DNA of 64,000 nucleotides from the NCBI GenBank assembly GCA_020073185.1, contig JAIQFT010000017.1, forward strand, positions 44,650 through 108,649, written 5' to 3'. The position numbers were made by a program, and so were the translations under genes. Positions within the stretch are counted from its first letter, which is position 1. Each line of letters opens with the position of its first letter. Shown here piece after piece: positions 1 through 9,797 of this stretch. The notes below the pieces were generated by a model. The model did no database searches. It was not told the DNA's origin and saw only the letters and a list, made by a program, of their open reading frames with translations. Origin of the DNA: Terriglobia bacterium. GTDB lineage: Bacteria > Acidobacteriota > Terriglobia > Terriglobales > Acidobacteriaceae.

Positions 1-1
1 A

Positions 2-166
2 GCGGCCAAGCTGATCGAGGACGGCGTCCGCAAGACCATCGAGCAGAAGAAGGTCACCTACGACTTCCACCGCCTGATGGAGGGCGCCACCAAGGTGAAG
101 TGCAGCGAGTTCGGCACCTACATCATCGAGAACATGAACGCCGCCAATTCCGCGGCTGCCGACTAG
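2..166 (+). CDS. icd: NADP-dependent isocitrate dehydrogenase, C-terminal fragment
   Basis: This is the last 54 codons of a gene that begins before the window. The frame ends in TAG. The translation matches the end of E. coli-type isocitrate dehydrogenase: a VTYDF segment, then [15 protein letters not shown] and IIENM near the C-terminus. Known role: oxidative decarboxylation of isocitrate to 2-oxoglutarate in the TCA cycle, in the cytoplasm. It is followed by a terminator-like hairpin and then mdh on the same strand, so the two TCA genes are neighbours but are probably transcribed separately. Only the tail is visible, so catalytic residues cannot be checked. Confidence 0.88.
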   Translation, partial: AAKLIEDGVRKTIEQKKVTYDFHRLMEGATKVKCSEFGTYIIENMNAANSAAAD

Positions 167-198
167 CCGCAGCACTTACGGGCAAGGCAATCAGGGGG

Positions 199-231
199 GT
201 GGGGCGGGTCACGGGCCCGCCCCGCCTTTTT
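199..231 (+). terminator. Rho-independent terminator after icd
   Basis: GGGGCGGG (201-208) pairs with CCCGCCCC (216-223) across a 7-nt loop. A short T run follows at 227-231. It lies between the icd stop and the mdh start. Confidence 0.75.
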
Positions 232-334
232 GACCGGCAAGCGTTCTAAAACCGCCCCATCTGGCGTAGACTAATCCGTTTTCATCCATCCGCTGGCGGC
301 GCCCAGCGCGTCAGCCTCAGAAAGGATTCCTACC

Positions 335-1261
<927 letters not shown>

Positions 1262-1276
1262 CGGCGGCAGAAGATT

Positions 1277-1350
1277 GGCCACGGATTAGCTCGGATACAC
1301 ACGGATGAAGAATTCAGAAAATCTGTGGCGATCCGTGCAAATGCGTGGCC
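1277..1350. repeat. Imperfect palindromic intergenic repeat (GGCCAC...GTGGCC)
   Basis: A 74-bp imperfect palindrome between convergent genes, beginning GGCCACGGATTAG and ending GATCCGTGCAAATGCGTGGCC-like sequence. The words CACGGAT and ATCCGTG recur in opposite orientation. The same words appear at about 43165-43205. It belongs to the degenerate-word spacer family seen throughout the window. Confidence 0.6.
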
Positions 1351-1357
1351 TTGTTTT

Positions 1358-1900
1358 TCAGCGGGAAGATTTCGCGACTCCGGCGAGGTAGCCGCCAATG
1401 GACTCTTTCCAATGCGCCATCTTCGTGGCGTAGGCGGATTCCGTGAGGCCTTCGACGAACGAGTTGCCTTGGGCCGACAGGCCGACGTAGGAGTCCGTCA
1501 CCGTCACGTCGGTGCGATTCGCCCCCACCGCCAAACAGCGAATTTCGATCTGCCGCACCAGCATGCCCTGCGCAACGATGTTGTACGCGATCGTGCGCTT
1601 TGCAGGATCGTAGCGCGTCACGGTCCAGACGTGCTCCACGCCTTCTTGCGTGCGGAACACCATGCCTTCGGCCACATCGTGATCGCGCGGGAAGAGAATC
1701 TCCGGATTCCAGCCTTTCGCCCAATGCTTTTCGCCCAGGGGGGTAAACAACGGAAAAACAGCTCCGATAGGCGCCTCAAACTGCAAATGGCCGGTTCGAG
1801 CAACTCCTTCGGCCTTGAACCCGGTTCCGGTGGTAGTAGACTGGGCCAACGCAGTGCTCACCAGGACAAGCGCCAGCGTCGCCAGCAATTGAGTGGTCAT
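1358..1900 (-). CDS. Secreted SRPBCC-fold protein
   Basis: About 180 residues if started at the ATG at 1900, which has a strong GGAGGAAGG ribosome site just upstream; a longer frame to 2017 looks untranslated. The N-terminus is a clear signal peptide (TTQLLATLALVLVSTALAQ). The body has the look of the SRPBCC/Bet v1-like fold: FEAPIGAVFPLFTP, a GMVF segment and a long C-terminal helix with ATKMAHWKESI. Such proteins bind hydrophobic ligands, but the ligand cannot be inferred here. It is convergent with mdh and lies downstream of two cyclophilin genes on the same strand. Confidence 0.7.
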   Translation of the reverse strand: MTTQLLATLALVLVSTALAQSTTTGTGFKAEGVARTGHLQFEAPIGAVFPLFTPLGEKHWAKGWNPEILFPRDHDVAEGMVFRTQEGVEHVWTVTRYDPAKRTIAYNIVAQGMLVRQIEIRCLAVGANRTDVTVTDSYVGLSAQGNSFVEGLTESAYATKMAHWKESIGGYLAGVAKSSR

Positions 1901-2053
1901 TCCTTCCTCCAAAAGAAATCGCCCGCACGCGCCGAACGCGTACGGGCGGAATTTGTCTCTCAAGTGAAAACGCCCGCGCGGCATGGCCGCTCGGGGGTGC
2001 AACATAATCATAAGCAACTATTCGGGTTGGCGCAACCCATAACTCGCACCCGC

Positions 2054-2581
2054 TCAGCACCTCTCGATCTTCACCGCCTTCACCGTCACATCCTTCACTG
2101 GCTTGTCCTGCGGATTGCGCGGCACGCTCACGATCTTGGTCACCACTTCCTGCCCCTCGACCACCTCGCCAAAGATGGTGTGATTGCCGGTCAGCCATGG
2201 CGTTGCCGCCACGGTGATGAAAAACTGGCTGCCGTTGGTGTTCGGGCCGGCGTTGGCCATGGCGAGCTTTCCCGGCTTGTCAAACTTGTACGGCGAGCCC
2301 TTGGTCTCGTCTTCGAAGCGGTAGCCGGGACCGCCGAAACCGGTGCCCGCCGGGTCGCCGCCCTGGATCATGAAATTGGGAATCACGCGGTGAAAGATCG
2401 TTCCGTCGTACAGGCGATTGCTGGATTTGGCGTGCGTAACCGGATGCGTCCACTCGCGCTTGCCCTCGGCGAGGTCCACGAAGTTCTGCGCGGTTTTCGG
2501 CGCTTCCTTTTCAAACAGACGACAGACGATCATCCCTTCCGACGTTTCAAACGTCGCGTACGTGCCGGGTTGGCGTGCCAT
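2054..2581 (-). CDS. Cyclophilin-type peptidyl-prolyl cis-trans isomerase (cytoplasmic)
   Basis: A 175-residue cyclophilin that catalyses cis-trans isomerisation of Xaa-Pro bonds. Visible family motifs are [31 protein letters not shown] and HTIFGEVVEG, which contain the catalytic Arg, Gln and Phe positions. There is no signal peptide, so it is probably cytoplasmic. AGAAAGGA precedes the ATG. Its upstream neighbour on the same strand (19 bp away) is a secreted paralogue, so the pair looks like a tandem duplication with one copy per compartment. Confidence 0.93.
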   Translation of the reverse strand: MARQPGTYATFETSEGMIVCRLFEKEAPKTAQNFVDLAEGKREWTHPVTHAKSSNRLYDGTIFHRVIPNFMIQGGDPAGTGFGGPGYRFEDETKGSPYKFDKPGKLAMANAGPNTNGSQFFITVAATPWLTGNHTIFGEVVEGQEVVTKIVSVPRNPQDKPVKDVTVKAVKIERC

Positions 2582-2600
2582 AGAGATCCTTTCTATCCAA

Positions 2601-3227
2601 CTATTTCTTGGGTTCGGGTTTTTTCTCCGCAGCGGGAGCCGCCGCCCCGGCCTGCACGATTTTGATGTGCGTGATCTTCACCGCCTGAAACGGCTTATCG
2701 TTGTTCTGATCGCGCGGCACATGGGTGATCTTGGTCACCAGCGACACCGGCTCGCACTGGCCAAAGATCGTATGCCGTCCATTCAGGTGCGGCGTGGGCA
2801 CCTCGGTGATGAAGAACTGCGACCCGTTCGTGTTCGGGCCGGAGTTGGCCATCGCCAGGCGGCCGGGCCGGTCGAACTTCAGCGACGGATCGAATTCGTC
2901 CTTGAACTTGTAGCCGGGATCGCCGGTGCCGTTGCCGGCCGGATCGCCACCCTGGATCATGAAACCGGGAATCACGCGATGGAAGATGGTGCCATCGTAA
3001 AGCGGCGTATTGTGCTTTTTGGCGCCCGAGACCGGATTCTTCCAATCCTTCGTGCCTTCCGCCAGACCGATGAAATTCTCCACCGTGACCGGCGCCTTGT
3101 CCTTGAACAACGTGCAGTTGAAATTGCCGAGTGTGGTTTCGATCACCGCCTTGGGATTTCCGGCGGCGTCAGCGGCGAGGAGCAGGGAAGGAACGAGCAA
3201 CAGCATGATGGCCATCAGTTTTCGCAT
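2601..3227 (-). CDS. Cyclophilin-type peptidyl-prolyl cis-trans isomerase (exported)
   Basis: A 208-residue cyclophilin with an N-terminal signal peptide ([20 protein letters not shown]), hence probably periplasmic. Core motifs are [31 protein letters not shown] and [10 protein letters not shown]. The C-terminus ends in a low-complexity Ala/Pro/Lys tail. It is the first gene of the cyclophilin pair, followed 19 bp later by the cytoplasmic paralogue. Expected role: folding of exported proteins at proline bonds. Confidence 0.92.
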   Translation of the reverse strand: MRKLMAIMLLLVPSLLLAADAAGNPKAVIETTLGNFNCTLFKDKAPVTVENFIGLAEGTKDWKNPVSGAKKHNTPLYDGTIFHRVIPGFMIQGGDPAGNGTGDPGYKFKDEFDPSLKFDRPGRLAMANSGPNTNGSQFFITEVPTPHLNGRHTIFGQCEPVSLVTKITHVPRDQNNDKPFQAVKITHIKIVQAGAAAPAAEKKPEPKK

Positions 3228-3249
3228 AGTCGCACCTTGGAAAATCAGA

Positions 3250-3285
3250 TGTTGGTTGTTAGTTGTCAGTTGTCAGCATCAGCAG
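3250..3285. repeat. Degenerate word-repeat spacer (TTGTTAGTTGTCAGTTGTCAG type)
   Basis: The spacer between the exported cyclophilin and the dipeptidase holds near-tandem copies of GTTGTCAG/GTTGTTAG. The same style of element appears in other spacers of the window. Confidence 0.6.
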
Positions 3286-3314
3286 CGTGGTTCCACGGCT
3301 CGGAACGACACATT

Positions 3315-4666
3315 TTACTCGCCGCCCGCTGGAATTTTCTGCTCTGCCTGCAATTCGCGGCTGACTTTCTCCACGCGGCGAAACACGCGCAACAGGTTTC
3401 CACCGAGGATCCCCTTGATCTGGTCCTTGGTATAGCCGCGCTCGAGCAAGGCCTGCGTAATCTTAGGCAGGTCGGCGGCGGAATCCATTCCCTGCGGCAT
3501 CGCCGGATTTCCGTCGAAATCGGAGCCCAGGCCCACGTGCTCCACGCCCGCCACTTTCGCGATGTGATCGATGTGATCAATCAGCACTCTGAAGGGCGGC
3601 CGCGGCAGCTTGGCGGCCCACTCCTTTTCTACCGCATCTTCCACTGCGGCATAGTTCAGTGGCTTGCCCTCGGCCTTTAGCTTCGCTTCGTTGGCTCTGA
3701 CTGCGGCCTCGCGTTCCGGAGCTTGCTGGTCGAATTCACGCCGCCACGTCTCGTCCAGGAAGGCATCGAAGAAATTTACCATCACCACGCCATCATTTTT
3801 CGCCATTGCCTTCAGCATGTCATCGGTCATGTTTCGCGGAGCATTCGTCAGCGCCCGCGCCGAGGAATGGGAGGCTATCACCGGCGCCTTGGTCGCCGCG
3901 ATCGTGTCCCAAAACGTCTTGTCCGCGACGTGCGAGATGTCCACCATCATGCCCAGCCGGTTCATCTCTTCCACCACCTGCTTGCCGAACGGTGTGAGCC
4001 CGTTGTGGTGTTGCACTTTCGCGTTGTTGATATCGCCGGAGGAGTCCGCCCACTCGTTGGTGTTTTGGACCAGGTTAGCGTCATGTAGCGCACGCCGAGC
4101 CGATAAAAATCCCGCAGCACGTGAATGTCGTTCTCGATGGCGTGCCCGCCTTCCAGTCCCAGCAGCGCGGCAAACTTTTTGTTGGGACCGGTGCGCGCGC
4201 GCACGATGTCATCGGCGCTGTAGGCCATCGCCATCTGCTTGGGATGACGTCGCGCCTGCTCGTACACCGAATCAATCAAGTCCATCGCCCGCTGGGCGTA
4301 GTGACCGTCGAAGTAGCCGGGCTCGACCCAGATGGAGAAAAACTCGGCGCCTAAATTTCCCGCGCCTGCCTTCTGCAGATCAATGCTGCCCGTGCCCGCG
4401 GAAGTACCGATATCGAAGCCCTCGTCGAGGAAGCGCTGCGGCGTATCGGCGTGCGTGTCGATGACGATGGCGGAATCGTGAATCTGGCGCGCCTTCGCCG
4501 AGACCTTCGGCCCTGCGTCAGGCGCATTCTGCGCGCCGGCGGTCAGGCACAGCGACAGCGCGAGCACCGCCAGGATGGTTGGAGGATTGTGTCTGTTACT
4601 GCGCGTTAACCGAGCTGCCGGGCGCGTGCCGGCCGTGCGGAGCGGTGGCGAGCTTTTCGCTATCAC
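3315..4666 (-). pseudogene. Membrane dipeptidase (peptidase M19), one frameshift
   Basis: Two overlapping frames together make one M19 dipeptidase that cleaves dipeptides with a dinuclear zinc centre. The N-terminal part has a signal-like segment (TILAVLALSLCLTAGAQ), the zinc motif IDTHADTP and the bridging-Glu motif LGLEGGHAIE. The C-terminal part has ISHVADKTFW and SHSSARAL with the remaining His ligands, and HVGLGSDFDG. The frames join at the T run at 4063-4066: adding one base restores a continuous LTWSKNTNEWADSSGD. So a single-base loss in a homopolymer explains the break, by mutation or sequencing error. The start is uncertain: GTG at 4666 overlaps the upstream gene by 71 bp. Confidence 0.85.
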
Positions 4667-5339
4667 GCCACGCAGTATAACGGTCGGAGACCATTACGTG
4701 AAAGCAGGCCTGGCGGCGCTCCTCGACCGCTTCCACCAGCCCGAGGTTATGCATGTTGACCAGGTAGCCCTCGACGAACGCCCGCTGCCGGCGCGTCATG
4801 CCCTTCTTGGCGATGTCGACCGTGAGGCCGGCGAGATGGGAGGAAGCAGTTTCGCCTTCGGCGGGAGCTGCATTGTGATTGTAACGAGTCAGCCTCTCCT
4901 GCTGCTCGACCGTGCGCACCGCCGAATTGACCTGGACGGCCTGCTTGAATTGCTTGTAATACGCCTGGCTGAAATCCTCCAGGAAGTTGCGCGTCCACGG
5001 GCGGCAGTAGCGCCGCGAGGGCTCGATGCGCGGATCGATTCGTATCGCGTGATTCTCGGGCAGCGCAACCAGTTCGTCGCGTGCAATCATTTCTTCCAGC
5101 GCCTGGTCGTTCTGGATGCGCGGCAGCTGCAGGCGATCGATCTCTGCGTTCTGCCGCAGCAGAGAATCGTGCGAGCCTTTCAGCAGGACCGGCGTCCAGC
5201 GCAGATGCCTCGCATGACGATACGTAGTCCGGTGATACCGTGCCTTGATGGTGGCGGCATACGAGCCGGTGAACAACACCAACACCAGAAGAGTTACGGC
5301 GAAGCTGGTCCGATACGTGGCGCGCAAACGGCCCCCCAA
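4596..5339 (-). CDS. M15/VanY-like peptidase-fold protein, membrane-anchored
   Basis: A 247-residue protein with one N-terminal hydrophobic segment (about residues 12-30), so probably anchored or exported. The centre has SSHLAGLTVDIA, which fits the SxHxxGxxxD zinc motif of M15 D,D-carboxypeptidases, and a later Cys-Phe-His segment could give the third ligand. It resembles the acidobacterial DUF5715 group. The likely substrate is peptidoglycan stem peptide, by inference from the motif. Its 3' end overlaps the N-terminal end of the M19 dipeptidase frame. Confidence 0.65.
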   Translation of the reverse strand: MGGRLRATYRTSFAVTLLVLVLFTGSYAATIKARYHRTTYRHARHLRWTPVLLKGSHDSLLRQNAEIDRLQLPRIQNDQALEEMIARDELVALPENHAIRIDPRIEPSRRYCRPWTRNFLEDFSQAYYKQFKQAVQVNSAVRTVEQQERLTRYNHNAAPAEGETASSHLAGLTVDIAKKGMTRRQRAFVEGYLVNMHNLGLVEAVEERRQACFHVMVSDRYTAWRDSEKLATAPHGRHAPGSSVNAQ

Positions 5340-5437
5340 ACTCGACAGTTAGTTCGTTGACATCTTGTTACTGACTGTAAACCCGGATTTCGCCCGGTTG
5401 ATTTACATTTTTGCCATGAGGGACCAACAAAGGCAAG

Positions 5438-5462
5438 AGCCCCGAGGTCACTTCTCGGGGCC
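5438..5462 (-). terminator. Hairpin terminator downstream of sdhB
   Basis: On the minus strand GCCCCGAG pairs with CTCGGGGC (arms at 5454-5461 and 5439-5446) over a 7-nt loop. A moderately T-rich tail follows. It lies just after the sdhB stop and so closes the sdhCAB operon. Confidence 0.65.
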
Positions 5463-5478
5463 TTGAGAGTTACGAAAG

Positions 5479-6228
5479 TTACCGGTGGAAGAGATCGGCG
5501 AAGGCTTGCTTCATCACCGCGCCCCCGACCTCGGCAATCGAGCGCGTCAGCGGGATGTCCTTGGGGCAGACTTCGATGCAGTTCTGGGCATAGCCGCATT
5601 CGTGGATGCCGCCGTCGCCCATGAGCGCGTGCAGCCGTTCGCTCTTGAGCGCTTTGCCGGTCGGGTGGGTGTTGAACAGTCGCACCTGCGAGATGGTCGC
5701 CGCCCCCACGAACCCGGTGGACTGGTTGAACTGCGGGCAGGCCTCCATGCAGCAGCAGCAGGAAATGCAGCGCGACAGCGGGTACGCCGCCTCCTGCTCC
5801 TCCGGCAGCATGCGCGGACCGGAGCCGAGGTCATAGGTGCCGTCGATCGGGACCCACGCCTTCACCGCCTTCAGGTTCTCGAACAGCACGCTGCGGTCCA
5901 CCGCCAGGTCGCGCACCACCGGGAACTTGCTGAAGGGCTCCAGCACGATGGGTTGGTCGAGTTGGTCCACCAGGGCGGAGCAGGCCATGCGGGTGCGCCC
6001 GTTGATGCGCATGGCGCAGGAGCCGCATACCTCCTCCAGGCAGTTGGAATCGTAGAAGATGGGCGTGGTCGGCTTGCCCTCGCGCGTAACCGGGTTGAGC
6101 GCGATCTCCATCAGCACCGAAATGACGTTCATCTTCGGCCGGTACGGAATTTCAAACTCTTCCCAGGTGGCCGCGTGCTGCGGGTCGCTCTGGCGCTTGA
6201 TTTTAAGAAGGATCGATTTGTGTGCCAT
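5479..6228 (-). CDS. sdhB: Succinate dehydrogenase iron-sulfur subunit
   Basis: A 249-residue iron-sulfur subunit of succinate dehydrogenase/fumarate reductase, passing electrons from the SdhA flavin to membrane quinone. The [2Fe-2S] ligands are in CLEEVCGSCAM with a further Cys in RMACSAL. The [4Fe-4S]/[3Fe-4S] ligands are in CISCCCCMEACP and CGYAQNCIEVCP. The CISCCCC form is typical of the Bacillus-like, non-proteobacterial enzyme. It is the last gene of sdhC-sdhA-sdhB, separated from sdhA by a 142-bp spacer with a word-repeat element. Confidence 0.96.
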   Translation of the reverse strand: MAHKSILLKIKRQSDPQHAATWEEFEIPYRPKMNVISVLMEIALNPVTREGKPTTPIFYDSNCLEEVCGSCAMRINGRTRMACSALVDQLDQPIVLEPFSKFPVVRDLAVDRSVLFENLKAVKAWVPIDGTYDLGSGPRMLPEEQEAAYPLSRCISCCCCMEACPQFNQSTGFVGAATISQVRLFNTHPTGKALKSERLHALMGDGGIHECGYAQNCIEVCPKDIPLTRSIAEVGGAVMKQAFADLFHR

Positions 6229-6239
6229 GTATGAGTACC

Positions 6240-6316
6240 AGTTTCAATCGAGCTTGCTGGTAGTCCGTAGCTCGCAGTCCGGGCCGGAGTACCGGCTACT
6301 GACTACGGGCTACAGC
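6240..6316. repeat. Imperfect inverted repeat in the sdhA-sdhB spacer
   Basis: GGTAGTCCGTAGCTCGCAGT and, 20-odd bases on, ACTGACTACGGGCTAC are near-complementary. The element is built of the words GTAGTC/GTAGC/CAGT. It fills most of the gap inside the sdh operon and could form a stem-loop in the mRNA. Confidence 0.6.
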
Positions 6317-6370
6317 ACATCCTGCGCCTTAGCTCGAAATGATTAAGTAATCCAAAATCTATTTCGCCGC

Positions 6371-8140
6371 CTAGTACTTGCGTGCACGCGGGGGAATCAA
6401 TGATGTATCCACCGCCTCGAACTCAAACCGCGGCTCATCCGCGTCGGGCGCGAAGGACGCCTTGGTCGTCTTAAGAAAATTCTTGTCGTCGCGCTCGGGG
6501 AAATCCGGTTTGTAATGCGAGCCGCGCGATTCGTTGCGCAGGGCCGCTCCTTGTACGATCACGCGCGCCAGTTGCAGCATGTTGTAGAGCTGGCGGGCGA
6601 AGGCGAAGGTGCTGTTGGCCCACACGGTCTTGTCGCTCAGGTTCACGCGGCGGAATCGCTCCAGTAATTCCACCAGCTTGACGTCGGTCTCCTGCAGGTT
6701 CTTGTTGTAGCGGATGACCGTGCAGTTACGCGTCATGATATCGCCGAGTTCGCGCCAGATCTTGAACGGGTTTTCATCGCCCTGGTTGTTGATGAGCATG
6801 GCATTGGCCTCATCTTGGCGCGTGCGCTCGGCGTCAAAAGCGCCGTTGCTGGCAGCCGTCTGCTGCGAGCGCGCGTACTGCACTGCTGCCGGGCCGGCCA
6901 CGAATCCGCCCCAGATGCACGACAGGAGCGAGTTCGCGCCCAGGCGATTGGCGCCGTGATATTGGTAATCGCACTCGCCCACGGCATACAGCCCGGGGAT
7001 GTTGGTGGCCTGCTTGTAATCCACCCACATGCCGCCCATCGTGTAGTGCACGCCGGGGAAAATCTTCATCGCGACATCGCGCGGATCGTCGCCGACGAAC
7101 TTTTCATAGATCTCAAGAATGCCTTCAAGTTTTCGATCTAATACCTTGCGATCAATGTGGGTTAGATCGAGGTACACCATGGGACCGCTGTCGATGCCCA
7201 GGCCATCTTCGTAGACTACCTTGTGAATCTCGCGGGTGGCGATGTCGCGCGGCACCAGGTTCCCGTACTTGGGATATCTCTCCTCTAGGAAGTAGTAGCG
7301 CTCGTTTTCCGGGATGCTCTTGGGATCGCGCTTGTCTCCCGGTTTCTTCGGCACCCAGACGCGTCCGCCTTCGCCGCGCGCCGATTCTGACATCAGGCGC
7401 AGCTTGTCGTCGCCGGGAATGCAGGTGGGGTGCACCTGGATGAACTCGCCATTGGCGTAGTACGCGCCCTGCTGGTAGAGCGCCGACTGCGCCGAACCGG
7501 TGCACACCACCGAGTTGGTGGATTTGCCGAAGATGGCGCCGATGCCGCCGGTGCAGATGATGACTGCGTCGGCCGGGAAGGTGACCACCTGCATGGAGTG
7601 CAGGTCCATGGCACAGATGCCCCGGCAGATCCCCTTGGTATCGATCACCCCCGACAGGAATTCCCAGTGCTCGTACTTCTTGACCTTGCCCTCCGACTCG
7701 TGGCGGCGCGCCTGTTCGTCGAGGGCATAGAGAAGCTGCTGGCCGGTCGTGGCGCCGGCGAACGCGGTGCGGTTGTACAGCGTGCCGCCGAAGCGACGGA
7801 AGTCGAGCAGTCCTTCCGGAGTGCGGTTGAAGGGAACGCCCATGCGGTCCAGCAGGTCTATGATCCCGGGGGCGGCTTCGCACATGTCCTTCACCGGCGG
7901 TTGGTTCGCCAGGAAATCACCGCCGAAGACGGAATCGTCGAAGTGCTGCCAGGTGGAGTCGCCCTCCCCTTTCAGGTTCTTGGCTGCATTGATGCCGCCC
8001 TGGGCGCAGACCGAGTGCGACCGCTTGACCGGCACGATGGAAAACAAGTCCACCTGCCCGCCCATTTCGGCGATCTTGATGACGGCCGAAAGACCCGCCA
8101 GACCGCCGCCTACCACGATGATTCTAGGATTTGATGCCAT
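6371..8140 (-). CDS. sdhA: Succinate dehydrogenase flavoprotein subunit
   Basis: A 589-residue flavoprotein that oxidises succinate to fumarate. The N-terminal FAD dinucleotide motif is VVGGGLAGLSAVIKIAE. The FAD-linking region has RSHSVCAQGGINAA, where the His is the expected covalent FAD site. HPTCIPG and the active-site Arg/His segments (RSESARGEGG-like, TMGGMWVDY) follow. Length is normal. The start lies 27 bp after the sdhC stop, so the two are co-transcribed. Acts at the inner face of the cytoplasmic membrane. Confidence 0.96.
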   Translation of the reverse strand: MASNPRIIVVGGGLAGLSAVIKIAEMGGQVDLFSIVPVKRSHSVCAQGGINAAKNLKGEGDSTWQHFDDSVFGGDFLANQPPVKDMCEAAPGIIDLLDRMGVPFNRTPEGLLDFRRFGGTLYNRTAFAGATTGQQLLYALDEQARRHESEGKVKKYEHWEFLSGVIDTKGICRGICAMDLHSMQVVTFPADAVIICTGGIGAIFGKSTNSVVCTGSAQSALYQQGAYYANGEFIQVHPTCIPGDDKLRLMSESARGEGGRVWVPKKPGDKRDPKSIPENERYYFLEERYPKYGNLVPRDIATREIHKVVYEDGLGIDSGPMVYLDLTHIDRKVLDRKLEGILEIYEKFVGDDPRDVAMKIFPGVHYTMGGMWVDYKQATNIPGLYAVGECDYQYHGANRLGANSLLSCIWGGFVAGPAAVQYARSQQTAASNGAFDAERTRQDEANAMLINNQGDENPFKIWRELGDIMTRNCTVIRYNKNLQETDVKLVELLERFRRVNLSDKTVWANSTFAFARQLYNMLQLARVIVQGAALRNESRGSHYKPDFPERDDKNFLKTTKASFAPDADEPRFEFEAVDTSLIPPRARKY

Positions 8141-8167
8141 AGGAAATTTCCCGCCGGGCCGATGCGC

Positions 8168-8947
8168 TCATGAATTCAGTGCCGGCAGCACATAGGACGC
8201 CTCTGCATGCTGCAACTGCCGGAACTCCTGCATATTCGGCACCTGGCTCTCCGGCGTGCTGAGGAATGCGTACACTGAGCCTGCGGCCATGCCGGCCAGC
8301 GCCAGCCCGATCACCAGGCACACGTAGCCAAACTTCCTGCGGCCCTGCTCGCCGACAATCAATCCCCACTTTGCCGCAAACAGCCAGACTCCGTAGGCGA
8401 AATGCCATGACGCGGCGGCCAGCCCGATGAAATAGAGCGCCACGATCCACGGGTTCTGGAGTTCAGCCCACACCTTCGCGTAGGCGACTTCCGAATGCGT
8501 GAGAATGTGGGCGCCGCTGAAGCGCATGGTCCAGGTGTGGTAGCCGATGTAGAAAAAGGCCACGATCCCGCTGTAGCGCTGCAGGGTGTACATCCAGTTG
8601 CCCAGCCAGGGATAGTCGCCGACGTTGGAGTCGCCGCGCCACCAGATCCAAAAACCGTAGCCGGCGTGGAAGGCCAGGGGAATGTAGATGAAGAGGATCT
8701 CCAGCGCGAGCACGAACGGAAGCCCGGTCAGGAAACGCACGTTCTCGTTGTACGCCGCGCCGCCGTTGGTGGCGAAGGCGTTGGAGAGGAAGTGTTCGAC
8801 CAAGAACGCGCCGATGGGAAAAATCCCACTCAGGGAATGAAGGCGCCGCCACAGGAACGAATTTCCCTCGCCCGCACGAAGTGCCGGAACGCCTGCGGAA
8901 ACTTTGATCGCGCTTGCCGCTGCCGGAGAACTGACCGATGCTGCCAC
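8168..8947 (-). CDS. sdhC: Succinate dehydrogenase cytochrome b558 subunit
   Basis: A 259-residue membrane anchor with about five transmembrane helices. It resembles the B. subtilis/Bacteroidetes di-heme cytochrome b558 family rather than the short SdhC/SdhD pair. Candidate heme His residues lie in RRLHSLSG, LVEHFL, AFHAGYG, GYHTWT and SWHFAYG, one per helix end. It is the first gene of sdhC-sdhA-sdhB. The N-terminus carries about 30 extra Ala/Ser-rich residues before the first helix. Confidence 0.92.
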   Translation of the reverse strand: MAASVSSPAAASAIKVSAGVPALRAGEGNSFLWRRLHSLSGIFPIGAFLVEHFLSNAFATNGGAAYNENVRFLTGLPFVLALEILFIYIPLAFHAGYGFWIWWRGDSNVGDYPWLGNWMYTLQRYSGIVAFFYIGYHTWTMRFSGAHILTHSEVAYAKVWAELQNPWIVALYFIGLAAASWHFAYGVWLFAAKWGLIVGEQGRRKFGYVCLVIGLALAGMAAGSVYAFLSTPESQVPNMQEFRQLQHAEASYVLPALNS

Positions 8948-9190
8948 GGTTCAGCTCCTTATAAGAACATGAAAATGTAAAAACGGACCGCCCATTATTG
9001 GCCCGCCGCGTCACCAAGTCAAGGAATGCCGGTCACATGACAATGTGATGCGAGATGGACGGGCGCGGGCTGGCGCGAAAAACTCGCAATCTTCCGTCAC
9101 CACCAATCGTGGTCGTGCCCGGAGTGCATCGTGCGCGGCGTTCCATCGTGGAACGCGAGGCGCTGGCCGCACGAATTCCGCTCTCCGGCG

Positions 9191-9219
9191 TTGGTCGAGG
9201 CCTCCGCGCTGGATATAAT
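9191..9219 (+). promoter_or_regulatory. Probable sigma70 promoter for the GAF gene
   Basis: A TATAAT box at 9214-9219 is preceded at 17 bp by TTGGTC (9191-9196). The ATG lies 36 bp downstream. The 307-bp gap from 8948 separates divergent genes; nothing else was recognised in it. Confidence 0.55.
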
Positions 9220-9254
9220 GGCGCGCGGTCATCCCCCGGGCCCAGGAGAACACT

Positions 9255-9797
9255 ATGATGGCGACAACCGCGCTGTCGTTTGCGCAACTGGCCAGCCAAT
9301 GCGAACCCGAGGGGCTCAGCCCCAGCAATGCCGAAAAAATCGGGCATGAACTGGCCAAGACTTTCGGCGTGAAACAGGACGAGGTCGGAATCCTTCGCGT
9401 CGAACGGCGGAACCTGGTGTTCTGCTACCCGGTGAAGCTGCACAACGTGGGCACCATCCCGCTGAACACTTCGACCTCGGTCGCTGTGCGCACTGCCAAT
9501 TCGCGCCGCGCGGAAGTCATCAACAACTTCGCACAGGTCAAGCACACCAGCGTGTTCGAGGCGGTGGAGTTGTCGGAGCACAAGGAGGCGGCTGCCTGGG
9601 GCGAAAGGTCCGATCATCACGTGCACGTCATCCAGAAACTGATGTCGGTGCCGGTAGTCGGGCAGTCGGGAACCCTGGGCGTCATCCAGGTTTCGCGCAA
9701 GGGAACGACAGCGCCTTCTTCCGGACCCGATTTCACGCCCGCCGATTTGCAGAAGCTGGTGGCGTGCGCGGCCGCGCTGCTCAAGTGCTTTATGTAG
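9255..9797 (+). CDS. GAF-domain protein
   Basis: A 180-residue soluble protein whose central and C-terminal parts look like one GAF domain, with HVHVIQKLMSVPVVG followed by TLGVIQVSRKG and a closing helix. GAF domains bind small ligands or mediate dimerisation; the ligand is not readable here and no output domain is attached. AGGAGAA precedes the first of two in-frame ATGs. Its last 8 bp overlap the convergent rdgB gene. Another GAF-like protein lies at 51549, suggesting a family in this genome. Confidence 0.6.
   Translation: MMATTALSFAQLASQCEPEGLSPSNAEKIGHELAKTFGVKQDEVGILRVERRNLVFCYPVKLHNVGTIPLNTSTSVAVRTANSRRAEVINNFAQVKHTSVFEAVELSEHKEAAAWGERSDHHVHVIQKLMSVPVVGQSGTLGVIQVSRKGTTAPSSGPDFTPADLQKLVACAAALLKCFM

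Noticed and set aside
1325..2665. A 446-codon plus-strand frame over the SRPBCC and cyclophilin genes
   Set aside because: The minus-strand genes are recognised families with ribosome sites; the plus-strand frame is not.
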